Assembly: GCF_040546685.1 (NCBI RefSeq)
Contig: NZ_JBEPOH010000001.1
Coordinates: 1,426,001-1,490,000 of the forward strand
DNA: 64,000 nucleotides
Direction: 5' to 3'
DNA from: Variovorax sp. OAS795
Lineage (GTDB): Bacteria > Pseudomonadota > Gammaproteobacteria > Burkholderiales > Burkholderiaceae_C
The translations under genes and the position numbers were made by a program. Of the stretch, positions 26,568-36,357 are shown in pieces. How positions within the stretch are numbered: position 1 is the first letter of the stretch; every line of letters begins with the position of its first letter. The notes beneath the pieces are model-generated. The model ran no database searches, had not been told where the DNA came from, and was given only the letters and a program-made list of their open reading frames with translations.

Positions 26568-27485
26568 ATGACTCCCAGATACCGCGGCATCTTCCCGGTG
26601 GTGCCCACCACCTTCACCGAACAGGGCGCGCTCGACCTCGAAAGCCAGAAGCGCTGCGTCGACTTCATGATCGACGCGGGCTCCGACGGCCTGTGCATCC
26701 TGGCCAACTTCTCGGAGCAGTTCGTGCTCTCCGACGACGAGCGCGAAGTGCTCACGCGCACGGTGCTGGAGCATGTGGCGGGCCGCGTGCCGGTGATCGT
26801 CACCACCACCCACTACAGCACCCGCATCTGCGCCGAACGCAGCCGGTGTGCGCAGGACATGGGCGCCGCCATGCTCATGGTGATGCCGCCCTACCATGGC
26901 GCGACCTTCCGCGTGCCGGAGCCGCAGATCTTCGAGTTCTATGCCGGCCTGTCGGACGCCGTGGGCATTCCGATCATGATCCAGGATGCGCCCGCCAGCG
27001 GCACCGTGCTGTCAGCCACTTTTCTTGCGCGCATGGCGCGGGAGATCGAGCATGTGGCCTATTTCAAGATCGAGACGGCGGGGGCGGCGTCGAAGCTGCG
27101 CGAGCTGATCCGCCTCGGCGGCGATGCCATCGAAGGCCCGTGGGACGGCGAGGAGGCGATCACGCTGATGCCCGACCTGGATGCGGGTGCGACCGGCTCC
27201 ATGACGGGCGGCGGTTATCCCGACGGCATTCGTCCCATCATCGAGGCGCACCGCGCCGGCGACCGCGACAAGGCCTTTGCGCTCTACCAGCAGTGGCTGC
27301 CGCTCATCAACTACGAGAACCGCCAGGCAGGGCTCCTGGCCTGCAAGGCGTTGATGAAAGAGGGCGGCGTGATCGACTGCGAGGCGCCGCGCCATCCGCT
27401 GCCCGCCTTGCACCCCGACACGCGCGCCGGCCTGATCGAGACCGCGACACGGCTCGATCCGCTGGTGCTGCGCTGGGCGCGTTGA
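26568..27485 (+). CDS. DHDPS-family 2-keto-3-deoxy sugar acid dehydratase (probable L-KDA dehydratase)
   Basis: The 305-residue TIM-barrel of the dihydrodipicolinate synthase family has the Schiff-base lysine K167 in AYFKIETAG. The segments EGPWDGEEAITLMPDLDAG and GSMTGGGYPDGIRPI match my memory of Azospirillum L-2-keto-3-deoxyarabonate dehydratase rather than true DapA. It would dehydrate L-KDA to 2-oxoglutarate semialdehyde, the substrate of the aldehyde dehydrogenase upstream. Its presence instead of a XylX-type enzyme argues for L-arabinose rather than D-xylose as the main sugar. It ends the operon. An aldolase role is possible. Confidence 0.82.
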   Translation: MTPRYRGIFPVVPTTFTEQGALDLESQKRCVDFMIDAGSDGLCILANFSEQFVLSDDEREVLTRTVLEHVAGRVPVIVTTTHYSTRICAERSRCAQDMGAAMLMVMPPYHGATFRVPEPQIFEFYAGLSDAVGIPIMIQDAPASGTVLSATFLARMAREIEHVAYFKIETAGAASKLRELIRLGGDAIEGPWDGEEAITLMPDLDAGATGSMTGGGYPDGIRPIIEAHRAGDRDKAFALYQQWLPLINYENRQAGLLACKALMKEGGVIDCEAPRHPLPALHPDTRAGLIETATRLDPLVLRWAR

Positions 27486-27512
27486 AGCGAAAAAAAAGAC
27501 AGGGAAGGGCGC

Positions 27513-27767
27513 TCAGCTCTTCTCGAGCTCGCTGACCTGCAGCGACAGGTCGAACAACTTCGACTTGCTCGCGTAGTAGCGGTCGAGCCGCCATTCCTTC
27601 AGGATGTCCATCGCGAGTTCGAAGCTCCTGTAGTCGAGGTCGTAGAGCGTGACCAGCTCGAAGCTGCGTGCGGATTCGAGCGCCAGCACGAGCTGCGCCA
27701 GGATCTTGGCCGAGTCGTTGGCCGGGTCCGTTTCGATGAATCGGCGGGCGACCTTGATGGCATTCAT
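27513..27767 (-). CDS. Small protein of unknown function
   Basis: The frame opens at 27845, but the ATG at 27767 (MNAIKVARRFIE) gives a compact 84-residue protein without a signal peptide. It is helix-rich with alternating hydrophobic and charged residues (SAKILAQLVLALESARSFEL, then YDLDYRSFELAMDILKEWRL). GC usage and amino acid composition are normal for a real gene, and a weak GGGAAAGAG-like ribosome binding site precedes it. I do not recognise the family. It is convergent with the sugar operon and upstream of nothing obvious on its strand. Confidence 0.6.
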   Translation of the reverse strand: MNAIKVARRFIETDPANDSAKILAQLVLALESARSFELVTLYDLDYRSFELAMDILKEWRLDRYYASKSKLFDLSLQVSELEKS

Positions 27768-27914
27768 GGGAAAGAGTTCCTCGGTGGGCAGGGAGCGAGA
27801 ACTATAGCTAGCACGCCGCCGTGCTTCATGACAGTTCCGTGACAAGCAAGGTCATCCCGACCGGCCCGCGCTTGTCTTCGATGCCACCGCCCTCGCCGGG
27901 CGGTGGTGCTTCGC

Positions 27915-28451
27915 TCAGCGCGCCGGAGCCGGCATGGGCTGCATGGGCTGCATTGGTTGCATCTGCTGCATCGGTTGCATGGGCTGCGGCTGCATCGGCT
28001 GCATGGGCGCCACCATCGGTGCCGGCGCGCGTGAAGGCGCGGGCATCGGGGCCGGCATCGCGCCGGGTGCGGGCATGACGACCGTCGTCACCGACTCGCG
28101 GATCACGCCGCCGCCCAACACGCTGCCATCGACAGCGCCCCTCGTGTTGCCGCTGCCGCCGAGAACGCGGGCCTCGCAATCGGCCCGGTCCGCGGGCGGC
28201 TGCAGGCCGCAGCGCGCGAGGGCATTGCGCTGGTAGTCGGGGGCGCTCGTCAGCCCGCCGCGCGCGGCTTCCTGGCGTGCGGCGCCGGCTTCGCGAATGC
28301 AGGCGGCGCGGTCTTGCTGGATGTGGCCGCAGACCGCGAGTTCCTGCTGGTAGGTAGAGTCGCGACGCGGCTGGGCCGCTGCCGACGTGGCCGCGGCAAC
28401 GCCGCAAACCGCAATCAGGGCGGCAATCATCGAACGGGTATTGCTCTTCAT
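27915..28451 (-). CDS. Secreted Cys-containing protein with Met-Gln-Pro repeats
   Basis: The ATG at 28451 gives 178 residues with a clear signal peptide (MKSNTRSMIAALIAVCGVAA, cleaved after SAAA). The mature part has four cysteines in the pattern CGHIQQDRAACIREAG ... CGLQPPADRADC, probably two disulfides, followed by a Gly-rich VLGGGVIRESVT segment. It ends in a low-complexity tail of MQPMQP and APMPAPS repeats. It is a paralogue of the next gene and lies in the same orientation. Function is unknown; the tail suggests an extended envelope-facing segment. Confidence 0.72.
   Translation of the reverse strand: MKSNTRSMIAALIAVCGVAAATSAAAQPRRDSTYQQELAVCGHIQQDRAACIREAGAARQEAARGGLTSAPDYQRNALARCGLQPPADRADCEARVLGGSGNTRGAVDGSVLGGGVIRESVTTVVMPAPGAMPAPMPAPSRAPAPMVAPMQPMQPQPMQPMQQMQPMQPMQPMPAPAR
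27932..28014. repeat. Degenerate 9-base tandem repeat encoding Met-Gln-Pro
   Basis: About nine imperfect copies of GGCTGCATG and variants with GGTTGCATC run through the 3' end of the secreted-protein gene. Repeats of this kind can change copy number by slippage without shifting the frame. Confidence 0.8.
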
Positions 28452-28531
28452 GGTGTGCTCCTTGGAGTGACCTGAAACGAGAGTGAAATGTTGGACGCGA
28501 CGGGCCGCGCGAGGTTCCGCGCGGCCGGTGT

Positions 28532-28945
28532 TCAACGCGTGGGAGCGACCGGTTGCGCCGGCAGCGGCGTGACTGTTTCGCGGATGATGCCGCCGCCCAT
28601 CACGCTGCCTTCGGTGCTGGTGCGTGCGCCGCCCTGCAGGCGTGCTTCGCAATCGGCGCGGTCGGCCGCGGGCTGTTCGCGGCAGCGCGCCATGGCATTG
28701 GCGTCGGCGCGGGCCGGGCCCACGCTGGTGAGGCCATTGCGCCCTGCTTCCTGGCGCGCGGCGCCGGCTTCGCGCAGGCATGCGGCACGGTCCTGCTGCA
28801 CGCCGTCGCAGGTGGCTCGCTCCTGCTGCGCACGCTCGGCGGAACCGGGTGCCTGCGCCGCTGCGGGCAATGCGCCGAACATGAGTAAACCGCTGGCTGC
28901 AAAGAAGGCGGCAGCAGAAAGGGTGGATCGAACTGTTGTTGTCAT
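28532..28945 (-). CDS. Secreted Cys-containing protein, paralogue without the repeat tail
   Basis: The 137-residue protein has a signal peptide cleaved near PAAAQ. The mature core repeats the neighbour's pattern: CDGVQQDRAACLREAGAARQ, CREQPAADRADCEARLQGG, then MGGGIIRETVTP. It is shorter because it lacks the MQP-rich tail. The two genes are 80 bases apart in tandem and arose by duplication. The conserved four-cysteine core and the VxGGGxIRExVT motif define the family. Function is unknown. Confidence 0.75.
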   Translation of the reverse strand: MTTTVRSTLSAAAFFAASGLLMFGALPAAAQAPGSAERAQQERATCDGVQQDRAACLREAGAARQEAGRNGLTSVGPARADANAMARCREQPAADRADCEARLQGGARTSTEGSVMGGGIIRETVTPLPAQPVAPTR

Positions 28946-29116
28946 CGGGTGCTCCTGGTTAGGGCGCGCCCTCCGAAAGCGCGACCGGACCCGCAGTGTG
29001 GTCCGGTGCGCGCGTGCATGGTGTGGGACGGCATGGGGAACGCAGCCCCCGCCAGACTCGCCGATGCGTGTGGGACGTGTCCGGCATGGCGGCCGGCGCG
29101 CGGCCCCGGCGTGCCG

Positions 29117-31684
29117 TCAGCCCGCCGCGATGCGCTGCGCCAGGTGCGCCAGTGCTTCCTCGACCTGGTCGACCAGGATCAGCGACAGGTCGCCGGGCTG
29201 CAGCCGGGCCAGCGCCGTGTCGATGGCGACGAATTCGCCGCGGATCTCGTCGATCTGGCGTGTGCGCGCCGCGCCCTGCAGGCCCTGGCGCAGCAGCGCC
29301 ATCACCTCGCCGTCGGCGCGGCCGCGCTGGGCCGCGTCCTGGTAGAGGATCACGTCGTCGAAGGCCTGGCCCAGGATGGCGGTCTGGTCGCGGATATCGG
29401 AATCGCGCCGGTCGCCCGCGCCGCTGATCACCACCGAGCGCTTGTTGGCCGGCATGGTGTCCACGGCCGACACCAGCGCGCGCATGGCGTCGGTGTTGTG
29501 GCCGTAGTCGGCGATGACGGTGGCGCCGCGGTAGTCCATGACGTTGAAGCGGCCCGGCACGCCGGCCGCATCGTTCATGAAGCTTGCGAGGCCGCTGCGG
29601 ATGGTGTCCCAGTCGAGGCCCACGGCCCACGCCGCGGCCACCGAGGCCATCACGTTGTCGACCTGGAAGCCGATGGTGCCGTTGCGCGTGATCGGCACGT
29701 CGCGCAGCGCGATGCGTTCGCGCCACGAGCCTTCGGCCGCGACCAGCGTGTCCTGGTCGACGTAGACGGTGCGCTTGCCCTGCGCGCGGTGCGTGGCCAT
29801 CACGGGGTGCTGGCGGTCGGCGGTGAAGAAGATCACATGGCCGGGGCAGCCCGCTGCCATGGCGGCGACGTTGACGTCGGCCGCGTTGAGCACCGCATAG
29901 CCGTTGGGCGCGACGTTGCGCACCACCACGCGCTTGAGCACCGCGAGGTCTTCGACCGTGGTGATGTAGTTCAGGCCCAGGTGGTCGCCGCTGCCGATGT
30001 TGGTGACCACGGCCACCTGGCAGCGGTCGAAGCCGAGGCCTTCGCGCAGCACGCCGCCGCGGGCGACTTCGAACACGGCCGCATCCACGTCGGGGTGCAT
30101 GAGCACATTGCGCGCGCTCTTGGGGCCGCTGCAGTCGCCGCTGTCGGTCTGGCGGCCGTCCACGTACACGCCGTCGGTGTTGGTCATGCCCGTGCGCAGG
30201 CCGCTCGATGCGAGCAGGTGGTTGATGAGGCGCGCGGTGGTGGTCTTGCCGTTGGTGCCGGTGACGGCCACCACCGGAATGCGGCCGTCGTCGCCGGGCG
30301 CGAAGAGCGTGTCGACGATGGCTTCGCCGACTGCGCGGCCGCGGCCGAACGAAGGCGAGATGTGCATGCGCAGACCGGGCGCGGCGTTCACTTCGACCAC
30401 GCCGCCGTGCTGCTCCTCGAGCGGACGCAGCACGTTCTCGCACACCATGTCGACGCCGCAGATGTGCAGGCCGACCATCTGCGCTGCATCGACTGCGCGC
30501 GCGGCGACTTCGGGGTGCACGGTGTCGGTCACGTCGGTGGCGGTGCCGCCGGTGGACAGGTTGGCGTTGTTGCGCAGCACCACGCGCTGGCCGCGCTCGG
30601 GCACGCTGTCGGGCGCGAGGCCCTGGGCTTCGAGGCGGCCGACGGCGATGTCGTCGAGCCGGATCTTGGTGAGCGAGGTGGCGTGCCCTTCGCCGCGGCG
30701 CGGATCGAGGTTCACGGTGTCCACCAGCTGGCGCACGGTGGAGCTGCCGTCGCCGATCACGTGCGGCGGATCGCGCCGCGCGGCGGCCACCAGGCGGTCG
30801 CCAACCACCAGCAGGCGGAAGTCGAAGCCCGGCAAGAATTTCTCGACCATCACTTCGCCGTAAGCGGCGGCCGAGTCGTAGGCGGCCGTGAGCTGCTCGT
30901 GCGTCGTGATGTTGACGGTGACGCCCTTGCCCTGGTTGCCGTCCTGCGGCTTCACGACGACGGGCAGGCCGATCTCCGTGGCGGCGGCCCAGCCGTCGCC
31001 GGCATCGGTGACGGGGCGGCCCAGCGGCACGGGCACCCCCGCGGCATTGAGCAATTGCTTGGTGAGCTCCTTGTCCTGCGCGATCGATTCGGCCACGCCG
31101 CTGGTGCTGTCGATCTCGGCCGCCTGGATGCGGCGCTGCTTGGCCCCCCAGCCGAACTGCACCAGGCTGCCGCTGGTGAGGCGGCGGTAGGGAATGCCGC
31201 GTGCCACGGCGGCATCGACGATGGAGCCGGTGCTCGGACCGAGGCGCTCGGATTCGTCGAGGTCGCGCAGCTCGGTGATGGCGGCGGTGGCGTCGAAGGG
31301 CGTGTCGGCCAGCGCGGCTGCGATCAGTTCTTCAGCCAGTTCGAGCGCACGGCGACCGACCGCTTCTTCGCTGTATTGGAAGGTGACCTGGTAGACGCCT
31401 TCTTCGACCGTCGGCGCGGTGTGGCCGAAGTTGACCGCGCAGCCGGCCTGGCACTGCAGCGCCACGGCGGCGTTCTCGAGCACGTGCGCCAATGCCAGAG
31501 GCTGGCCCAGCACCATGGGGTGCAGCTCGCCGATGGTGGGAAAGCGCGCGCGCAGGCGGGCCTCGAAGCCCGGCAGCCGGCTGATGGCGTTCTCGTCGCC
31601 TTGGCAGGCGACGACCGCTTCGATGGCGGTGTGGCGGCTCCAGAGATTGGGGCCGCGCAAGGCGCGGGTACGGGTGACTTTCAT
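29117..31684 (-). CDS. cphA: Cyanophycin synthetase (CphA, complete)
   Basis: The ATG at 31684 (MKVTRTRALRGPNLW) gives 855 residues, the usual CphA length. The N-terminal domain is followed by an ATP-grasp domain (~residues 200-450, with KPQDGNQGKGVTVNITTHEQ and VEVNAAPGLRMH) and a Mur-ligase-like domain with an intact P-loop VTGTNGKTTT near residue 474 and a complete C-terminal domain. The enzyme alternately adds Asp and Arg to a primer to build the storage polymer cyanophycin. Its gene follows cphA' by 13 bases on the same strand. No cyanophycinase gene is in the window. Confidence 0.92.
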   Translation of the reverse strand: MKVTRTRALRGPNLWSRHTAIEAVVACQGDENAISRLPGFEARLRARFPTIGELHPMVLGQPLALAHVLENAAVALQCQAGCAVNFGHTAPTVEEGVYQVTFQYSEEAVGRRALELAEELIAAALADTPFDATAAITELRDLDESERLGPSTGSIVDAAVARGIPYRRLTSGSLVQFGWGAKQRRIQAAEIDSTSGVAESIAQDKELTKQLLNAAGVPVPLGRPVTDAGDGWAAATEIGLPVVVKPQDGNQGKGVTVNITTHEQLTAAYDSAAAYGEVMVEKFLPGFDFRLLVVGDRLVAAARRDPPHVIGDGSSTVRQLVDTVNLDPRRGEGHATSLTKIRLDDIAVGRLEAQGLAPDSVPERGQRVVLRNNANLSTGGTATDVTDTVHPEVAARAVDAAQMVGLHICGVDMVCENVLRPLEEQHGGVVEVNAAPGLRMHISPSFGRGRAVGEAIVDTLFAPGDDGRIPVVAVTGTNGKTTTARLINHLLASSGLRTGMTNTDGVYVDGRQTDSGDCSGPKSARNVLMHPDVDAAVFEVARGGVLREGLGFDRCQVAVVTNIGSGDHLGLNYITTVEDLAVLKRVVVRNVAPNGYAVLNAADVNVAAMAAGCPGHVIFFTADRQHPVMATHRAQGKRTVYVDQDTLVAAEGSWRERIALRDVPITRNGTIGFQVDNVMASVAAAWAVGLDWDTIRSGLASFMNDAAGVPGRFNVMDYRGATVIADYGHNTDAMRALVSAVDTMPANKRSVVISGAGDRRDSDIRDQTAILGQAFDDVILYQDAAQRGRADGEVMALLRQGLQGAARTRQIDEIRGEFVAIDTALARLQPGDLSLILVDQVEEALAHLAQRIAAG

Positions 31685-31697
31685 GGGGCGGCGCGCA

Positions 31698-33941
31698 TCA
31701 GGCAAATTGTGGTTGGGACGAAAGCGGCTGCGTCTGCGAAAGCTGCAGCGAGGCGAGGGCCGCTTGCAGGTCGGCCTCGAAGGCCTCGACGCCGGCGCCG
31801 ATCAGGTTCAGCGGAATGCCCATGGCCCAGGCCGCCGCAACGGCCGCGAGCAGGCTCTCGAGGCTGACGCCGGCGTGGGTGGCGCGCCAGACGGTCAGGC
31901 GGCCGAGGCCGGGCAGGAACGATTCGCTGCTGCCGTTGGCCAGCACCACGCGGTCCTGCCGCACCAGCACCGCCTTGCCGCCGGCGCCCTGGTGGGCGGT
32001 GAGCGCGGCGGCCTGCGGATCGGCGGCGTAGAGAATGACCGCGCCATCGCACAGAGGCGCCAGGCCCGCCACGCGCGGATCGCCCGCGTTCAGCACGGCC
32101 GTGCCCTCGCCGAGCACCACGTCGACCTGCGTGCGCAGCACCTTGACCATCTGGTCGCTCTCGGTGATGTCGTAGTCGGCCAGCGCTTCGGCGCCTTCGA
32201 GGTCGGTCACGATGCCGACTTCGCAGCGGTCGTAGGCCAGGCCGTCGCGCAGGATGGTTTCGGCACCGTTCTCGATCACCACGGCCTGCACGGCACGGTT
32301 CACGAGCAGGCGGTGGCCGGCCTCCCAGTTGGCGCTGTCGCGCGCATCGACGCGGCGGCGCTCCAGGAACAGGCCGTCGCGGCAGGCGAGGCCGGTGTGG
32401 CGTCCGCCCAGGTTGATGAGCCAGGCCACCAGGCGTGCGAGCACGGCGGTGTCCTTGGAGCCCGCGACGCCGACCACCGGAATGCGGCCTGGCGCGTCGT
32501 TGGGAAACAGGTGGTCGCAGATCGCGCGGCCGACCGGGCGCGGCGACCCGACCGCGGGCTTGAGGTGCATCAGCAGGCCGGGGCCGGCGTTGACTTCGAC
32601 GATGGCGCCGCGCTGCGGGCCGAGCGGCTTGCCGATGTCCTGCGCCACGAGGTCGATGCCCGCGATGTCCAGGCCCACGACGCGTGCGGCCAGCACGGCG
32701 GCATGCGCGACTTCAGGGTGGACCTGGTCGGTGCAGTCGTTGGCCATGTTGCCGTTGCGCTGGATCGTGACCACGCGGCCGGCGGCCGGCACCGACGTGC
32801 CGTCGAGGTCCTGGCGCTTGAGTTCGAGCTGCAGCTTGGCATCGGTGTCCAGCACGATCAGGTCGAGCGGGTACTCTTCTTCGGCGCCGCGGCGCGGATC
32901 GCTGTTGAGCTGCTTCTCGATCAGCTCTGCGACCGTGTTCCTGCCGTCGCCCGTGACGGTGATGACCTCGCCGCGCGCGGCCGCCACCACTTCGCCGCCC
33001 ACCACCAGCAGGCGGTGTTCGTGGCCGCGGATGAAGCGCTCGACCATCACGTCGCTCCCTTCGGGCTCGGCCACCGCGAACGCGGCAATGACTTCTTCGC
33101 GCGTGGTGAGTTCGAGCGACACGCCGCGCCCGTGGTTGGCGTCCGAGGGCTTCACGGCCACCGGCAGGCCGATGTCCTCTGCGGCTTCCCAGGCTTCTTC
33201 GGCGCTGGCCACCACCTGGCCTTCGGGCACCGGCACGCCGCAGCTCGCGAGCAGCGACTTGGTCAGCTCCTTGTCACTGGCGATCGATTCGCCGATGGCG
33301 CTGGTGTAGTCGGTCTCGGCGGTCCAGATGCGCTGCTGGTTGGCGCCATAGCCCAGCTGGACCAGGTTGCCGCTGTTGAGCCGGATGTGCGGGATGCCGC
33401 GGTCGGTGGCGGCGGCCACGATGGCCGCGGTGCTCGGGCCGAGGTAGCAGTCTTCGACCTTGGCCTTCACGGCGCCCACTGCCTTGTGCACGTCGTCGGC
33501 GGTGAAGGGGTCGTTGTTGATGGCGGCCATGAGCAGGCGGTGGCCTTCGGCCAACGCCACGCGGGCCACCTGCTCGTCGCGCGCACGGAACACCATGCGG
33601 TAGACGCCGTGCTCCGAGGTGCTGCGGGTCTGGCCGAAACCGGTCGGCATGCCGGCCAGGTTCAACAGCTCGATGACGACGTGCTCGAGCACGTGGCCCG
33701 ACCACGTGCCTTCGGTCAGCCGCTGGATGAAGCCGCCGCGCTCCCCCACGCCGCAGTGGTGCTCGATGAGCGCCGGCAGCAGGCCCGTGAGGCGGTCCGT
33801 GAAGCCGTCGATCTTGTTGGAAGGGTAGTCCTCCAGCTGGCCCAGGTCGAGCCAGACTTCCAGCACGGGCCGGTAGGTCCAGAGGTTGGGACCGCGCAAA
33901 TAGTTGATGCGCAGCAGGCGGATGTCGTCGAAACGGGTCAT
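31698..33941 (-). CDS. cphA': Cyanophycin synthetase-like protein CphA' with degenerate Mur domain
   Basis: The ATG at 33941 (MTRFDDIRLLRINYLRGPNL) gives 747 residues, about 110 fewer than CphA. The N-terminal and ATP-grasp domains are well kept (KPSDANHGRGVSLELTTREE, VEVNAGPGLLMHLKP). At the place of the Mur P-loop near residue 490 it reads VGVAGSKDTAVLA, lacking the GKT needed for ATP binding, and the C-terminal Mur domain is cut short. This resembles the CphA2/CphA' type, which can extend cyanophycin from beta-Asp-Arg dipeptides through the ATP-grasp domain only. It is the first gene of the leftward cyanophycin operon. Confidence 0.88.
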   Translation of the reverse strand: MTRFDDIRLLRINYLRGPNLWTYRPVLEVWLDLGQLEDYPSNKIDGFTDRLTGLLPALIEHHCGVGERGGFIQRLTEGTWSGHVLEHVVIELLNLAGMPTGFGQTRSTSEHGVYRMVFRARDEQVARVALAEGHRLLMAAINNDPFTADDVHKAVGAVKAKVEDCYLGPSTAAIVAAATDRGIPHIRLNSGNLVQLGYGANQQRIWTAETDYTSAIGESIASDKELTKSLLASCGVPVPEGQVVASAEEAWEAAEDIGLPVAVKPSDANHGRGVSLELTTREEVIAAFAVAEPEGSDVMVERFIRGHEHRLLVVGGEVVAAARGEVITVTGDGRNTVAELIEKQLNSDPRRGAEEEYPLDLIVLDTDAKLQLELKRQDLDGTSVPAAGRVVTIQRNGNMANDCTDQVHPEVAHAAVLAARVVGLDIAGIDLVAQDIGKPLGPQRGAIVEVNAGPGLLMHLKPAVGSPRPVGRAICDHLFPNDAPGRIPVVGVAGSKDTAVLARLVAWLINLGGRHTGLACRDGLFLERRRVDARDSANWEAGHRLLVNRAVQAVVIENGAETILRDGLAYDRCEVGIVTDLEGAEALADYDITESDQMVKVLRTQVDVVLGEGTAVLNAGDPRVAGLAPLCDGAVILYAADPQAAALTAHQGAGGKAVLVRQDRVVLANGSSESFLPGLGRLTVWRATHAGVSLESLLAAVAAAWAMGIPLNLIGAGVEAFEADLQAALASLQLSQTQPLSSQPQFA

Positions 33942-34080
33942 GCAAACGTTCGATGTGCTTTGGCCGAGCACCGCGGCGCCTTCAAGCGCGCCCATGGCGA
34001 TCGGTCAGAATCGGCGCCCGACAAAGGGCGCCATGACGCGGTCCATGCGGTCCGCGACGGGCAAGAGTCAAAGAAACACA

Positions 34081-36357
34081 ATGCAACATCACGATCCAGT
34101 CGGCGCCCGGGAGGGCGAAACCGAGGCGGCTTCAGACGCACTGAAAAGCCGGCTCGCTGCCGCGGAAAACGTTCTGGTCACATTCCCGGTTGACCTTGAC
34201 GACGAACTTCGGTTTACCTTTGGCCTCCTCGCGCTGACGGACCGGCGCTTGCTGGCGCTGCAGCCGGGCGGCCAATGGTGTGAGTGGACACTATCGGATT
34301 CGTCGCTGGATCTGCATTTGAGCGACCATTCGGGCGTCGCAACGCTCGAACTGACGGGTGCCGGGGGGCTGCTGGCGCGCTGGCGCTACACCTTGGCCCA
34401 CCAGCCGGCCGCGCTGCGGCTGCTCAAGCTCTTCGGCCAGCGTGAAAACGGCACTGTCGCCGAGGTGACAGCCGAGCCCGACGCCGACGACCTCGCGGGT
34501 GCCGATGCCGAGCTGCAGACACCGCCCTCTACCTGGGTGCTGCTGCGCCTCGGCCGCTTCGCCAAGCCCTATCGAAAGCAGCTGATCGCGGGATTCCTGC
34601 TGACGCTGATCTCGACCGCCGCGACCCTGGTGCCGCCGTACCTGACCATTCCGCTGATGGACGACATCCTGATCCCGTTCCAGAACGGGCAGAAGATCGA
34701 TCCGTCCCGCGTGGGCCTGTACCTGAGCGGCCTGCTCGGCGCGGCGCTGGTCGGTTGGGGCCTGGGTTGGGCGCGCACCTACCTGCTGGCACTGGTGTCG
34801 GAGCGCATCGGCGCCGACCTGCGCACCACCACCTACGAGCACCTGCTGACCTTGCCGCTCGACTATTTCGGCGGCAAGCGCACGGGCGACCTGATGTCGC
34901 GCATCGGCTCGGAAACCGACCGCATCAACGTCTTCCTTTCGCTGCACGCGCTCGACTTTGCCAACGACGTGCTGATGATTGTGATGACCGCGATCATCCT
35001 GGTCTCCATCAACCCGCTGCTGGCCGTGGTCACCCTGGTGCCGCTGCCGTTCATCGCGTGGATGATCCACGTGGTGCGCGACCGCCTGCGCACCGGCTTC
35101 GAGAAGATCGATCGCGTGTGGTCCGAGGTGACCAACGTGCTGGCCGACACCATTCCCGGCATCCGCGTGGTCAAGGCCTTTGCGCAGGAGCGCCGCGAAG
35201 CCGAGCGTTTTCGCGTCGCCAACGTCTACAACCTGCAGGTGAACGACAAGCTCAACCGCACCTGGTCGCTGTTCACGCCCACCGTTTCGCTGCTGACCGA
35301 GATCGGCCTGCTCGTGGTCTGGGGCTTCGGCATCTGGCAGGTGGCGCGCGGCAGCATCACCGTGGGCGTGCTGACGGCGTTCATCGCCTACATCGGCCGC
35401 TTCTACACGCGCCTCGATTCGATGAGCCGAATCGTGTCGGTCACGCAGAAGGCGGCGGCGGGCGCCAAGCGCATCTTCGACATCCTCGACCACGTGAGCA
35501 ACGTGCCCGAGCCGGCCAACCCGGTGAAGGTCGAGCGCGTGCAGGGGCGCATCGAGATGAGCGGGCTGGGCTTTCGCTACGGTTCGCGCGCGGTGATCCG
35601 CGACCTCGACCTCACCATCGAGCCCGGCGAGATGATCGGCCTGGTGGGCCACAGCGGCTCGGGCAAGAGCACGCTGGTCAACCTGATCTGCCGCTTCTAC
35701 GACGTGACCGACGGCGCCATCAAGGTCGATGGCACCGACATCCGCCGCTTTGCCGTGGCCGACTACCGGCGCCACGTCGGGCTGGTGCTGCAGGAGCCGT
35801 TTCTCTTCTTCGGCACCATCGCGCAGAACATTGCCTACGGAAAGCCCGACGCCACGCGCCAGGAGGTGGTGGCGGCCGCGCGCGCCGCCCATGCGCACGA
35901 CTTCATCCTGCGCCTGCCGCATGGCTACGACTCGCTCGTGGGCGAGCGCGGCCAGGGCCTCTCGGGCGGCGAGCGCCAGCGCATCAGCATCGCGCGCGCG
36001 CTGCTGATCGACCCGCGTATATTGATCCTCGACGAAGCGACTTCGGCGGTGGACACCGAGACCGAGAAAGAGATCCAGAAGGCGCTGGACAACCTCGTGC
36101 AGGGCCGCACCACCATTGCTATTGCGCACCGCCTGTCGACGCTGCGCAAGGCCGACCGGCTGGTGGTGATGGACCGCGGCGAAGTGGTCGAGGTGGGCCC
36201 GCACGATGCGCTGATGGCCAGGCAGGGGGCCTATTGGCGGCTCTACCAGGCGCAGTTGCGCCAGGCCGATGAAGAGGCGAGCGAAGGTGCGGTCGACGAA
36301 CGTGCCGGCGCCCAGCAGCCGGTCAGCCATGCAGCCCACCCGGCGGGAGACGCGTGA
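34081..36357 (+). CDS. Cyanophycin-associated ABC transporter (fused permease and ATPase)
   Basis: The ATG at 34081 gives 758 residues. An N-terminal cytosolic domain of ~140 residues ([20 protein letters not shown] resembles a PH/GRAM-like fold) precedes a type-1 exporter membrane domain (~155-460) and an ATPase with Walker [10 protein letters not shown], signature [10 protein letters not shown] and [11 protein letters not shown]. It is divergent from cphA' and overlaps the DUF1854 gene (TGATG), a trio repeated across cyanophycin-making beta-proteobacteria. The substrate is unknown; a role in moving cyanophycin precursors or products is inferred only from the linkage. Confidence 0.88.
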   Translation: MQHHDPVGAREGETEAASDALKSRLAAAENVLVTFPVDLDDELRFTFGLLALTDRRLLALQPGGQWCEWTLSDSSLDLHLSDHSGVATLELTGAGGLLARWRYTLAHQPAALRLLKLFGQRENGTVAEVTAEPDADDLAGADAELQTPPSTWVLLRLGRFAKPYRKQLIAGFLLTLISTAATLVPPYLTIPLMDDILIPFQNGQKIDPSRVGLYLSGLLGAALVGWGLGWARTYLLALVSERIGADLRTTTYEHLLTLPLDYFGGKRTGDLMSRIGSETDRINVFLSLHALDFANDVLMIVMTAIILVSINPLLAVVTLVPLPFIAWMIHVVRDRLRTGFEKIDRVWSEVTNVLADTIPGIRVVKAFAQERREAERFRVANVYNLQVNDKLNRTWSLFTPTVSLLTEIGLLVVWGFGIWQVARGSITVGVLTAFIAYIGRFYTRLDSMSRIVSVTQKAAAGAKRIFDILDHVSNVPEPANPVKVERVQGRIEMSGLGFRYGSRAVIRDLDLTIEPGEMIGLVGHSGSGKSTLVNLICRFYDVTDGAIKVDGTDIRRFAVADYRRHVGLVLQEPFLFFGTIAQNIAYGKPDATRQEVVAAARAAHAHDFILRLPHGYDSLVGERGQGLSGGERQRISIARALLIDPRILILDEATSAVDTETEKEIQKALDNLVQGRTTIAIAHRLSTLRKADRLVVMDRGEVVEVGPHDALMARQGAYWRLYQAQLRQADEEASEGAVDERAGAQQPVSHAAHPAGDA

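Noticed and set aside
27932-28014. CRISPR-like short repeats
   Set aside because: They are tandem 9-base coding repeats without spacers.
28949-31867. 972-codon forward frame over cphA
   Set aside because: It is antisense to cyanophycin synthetase; the Val/His/Gly-rich product has no fold-like pattern.
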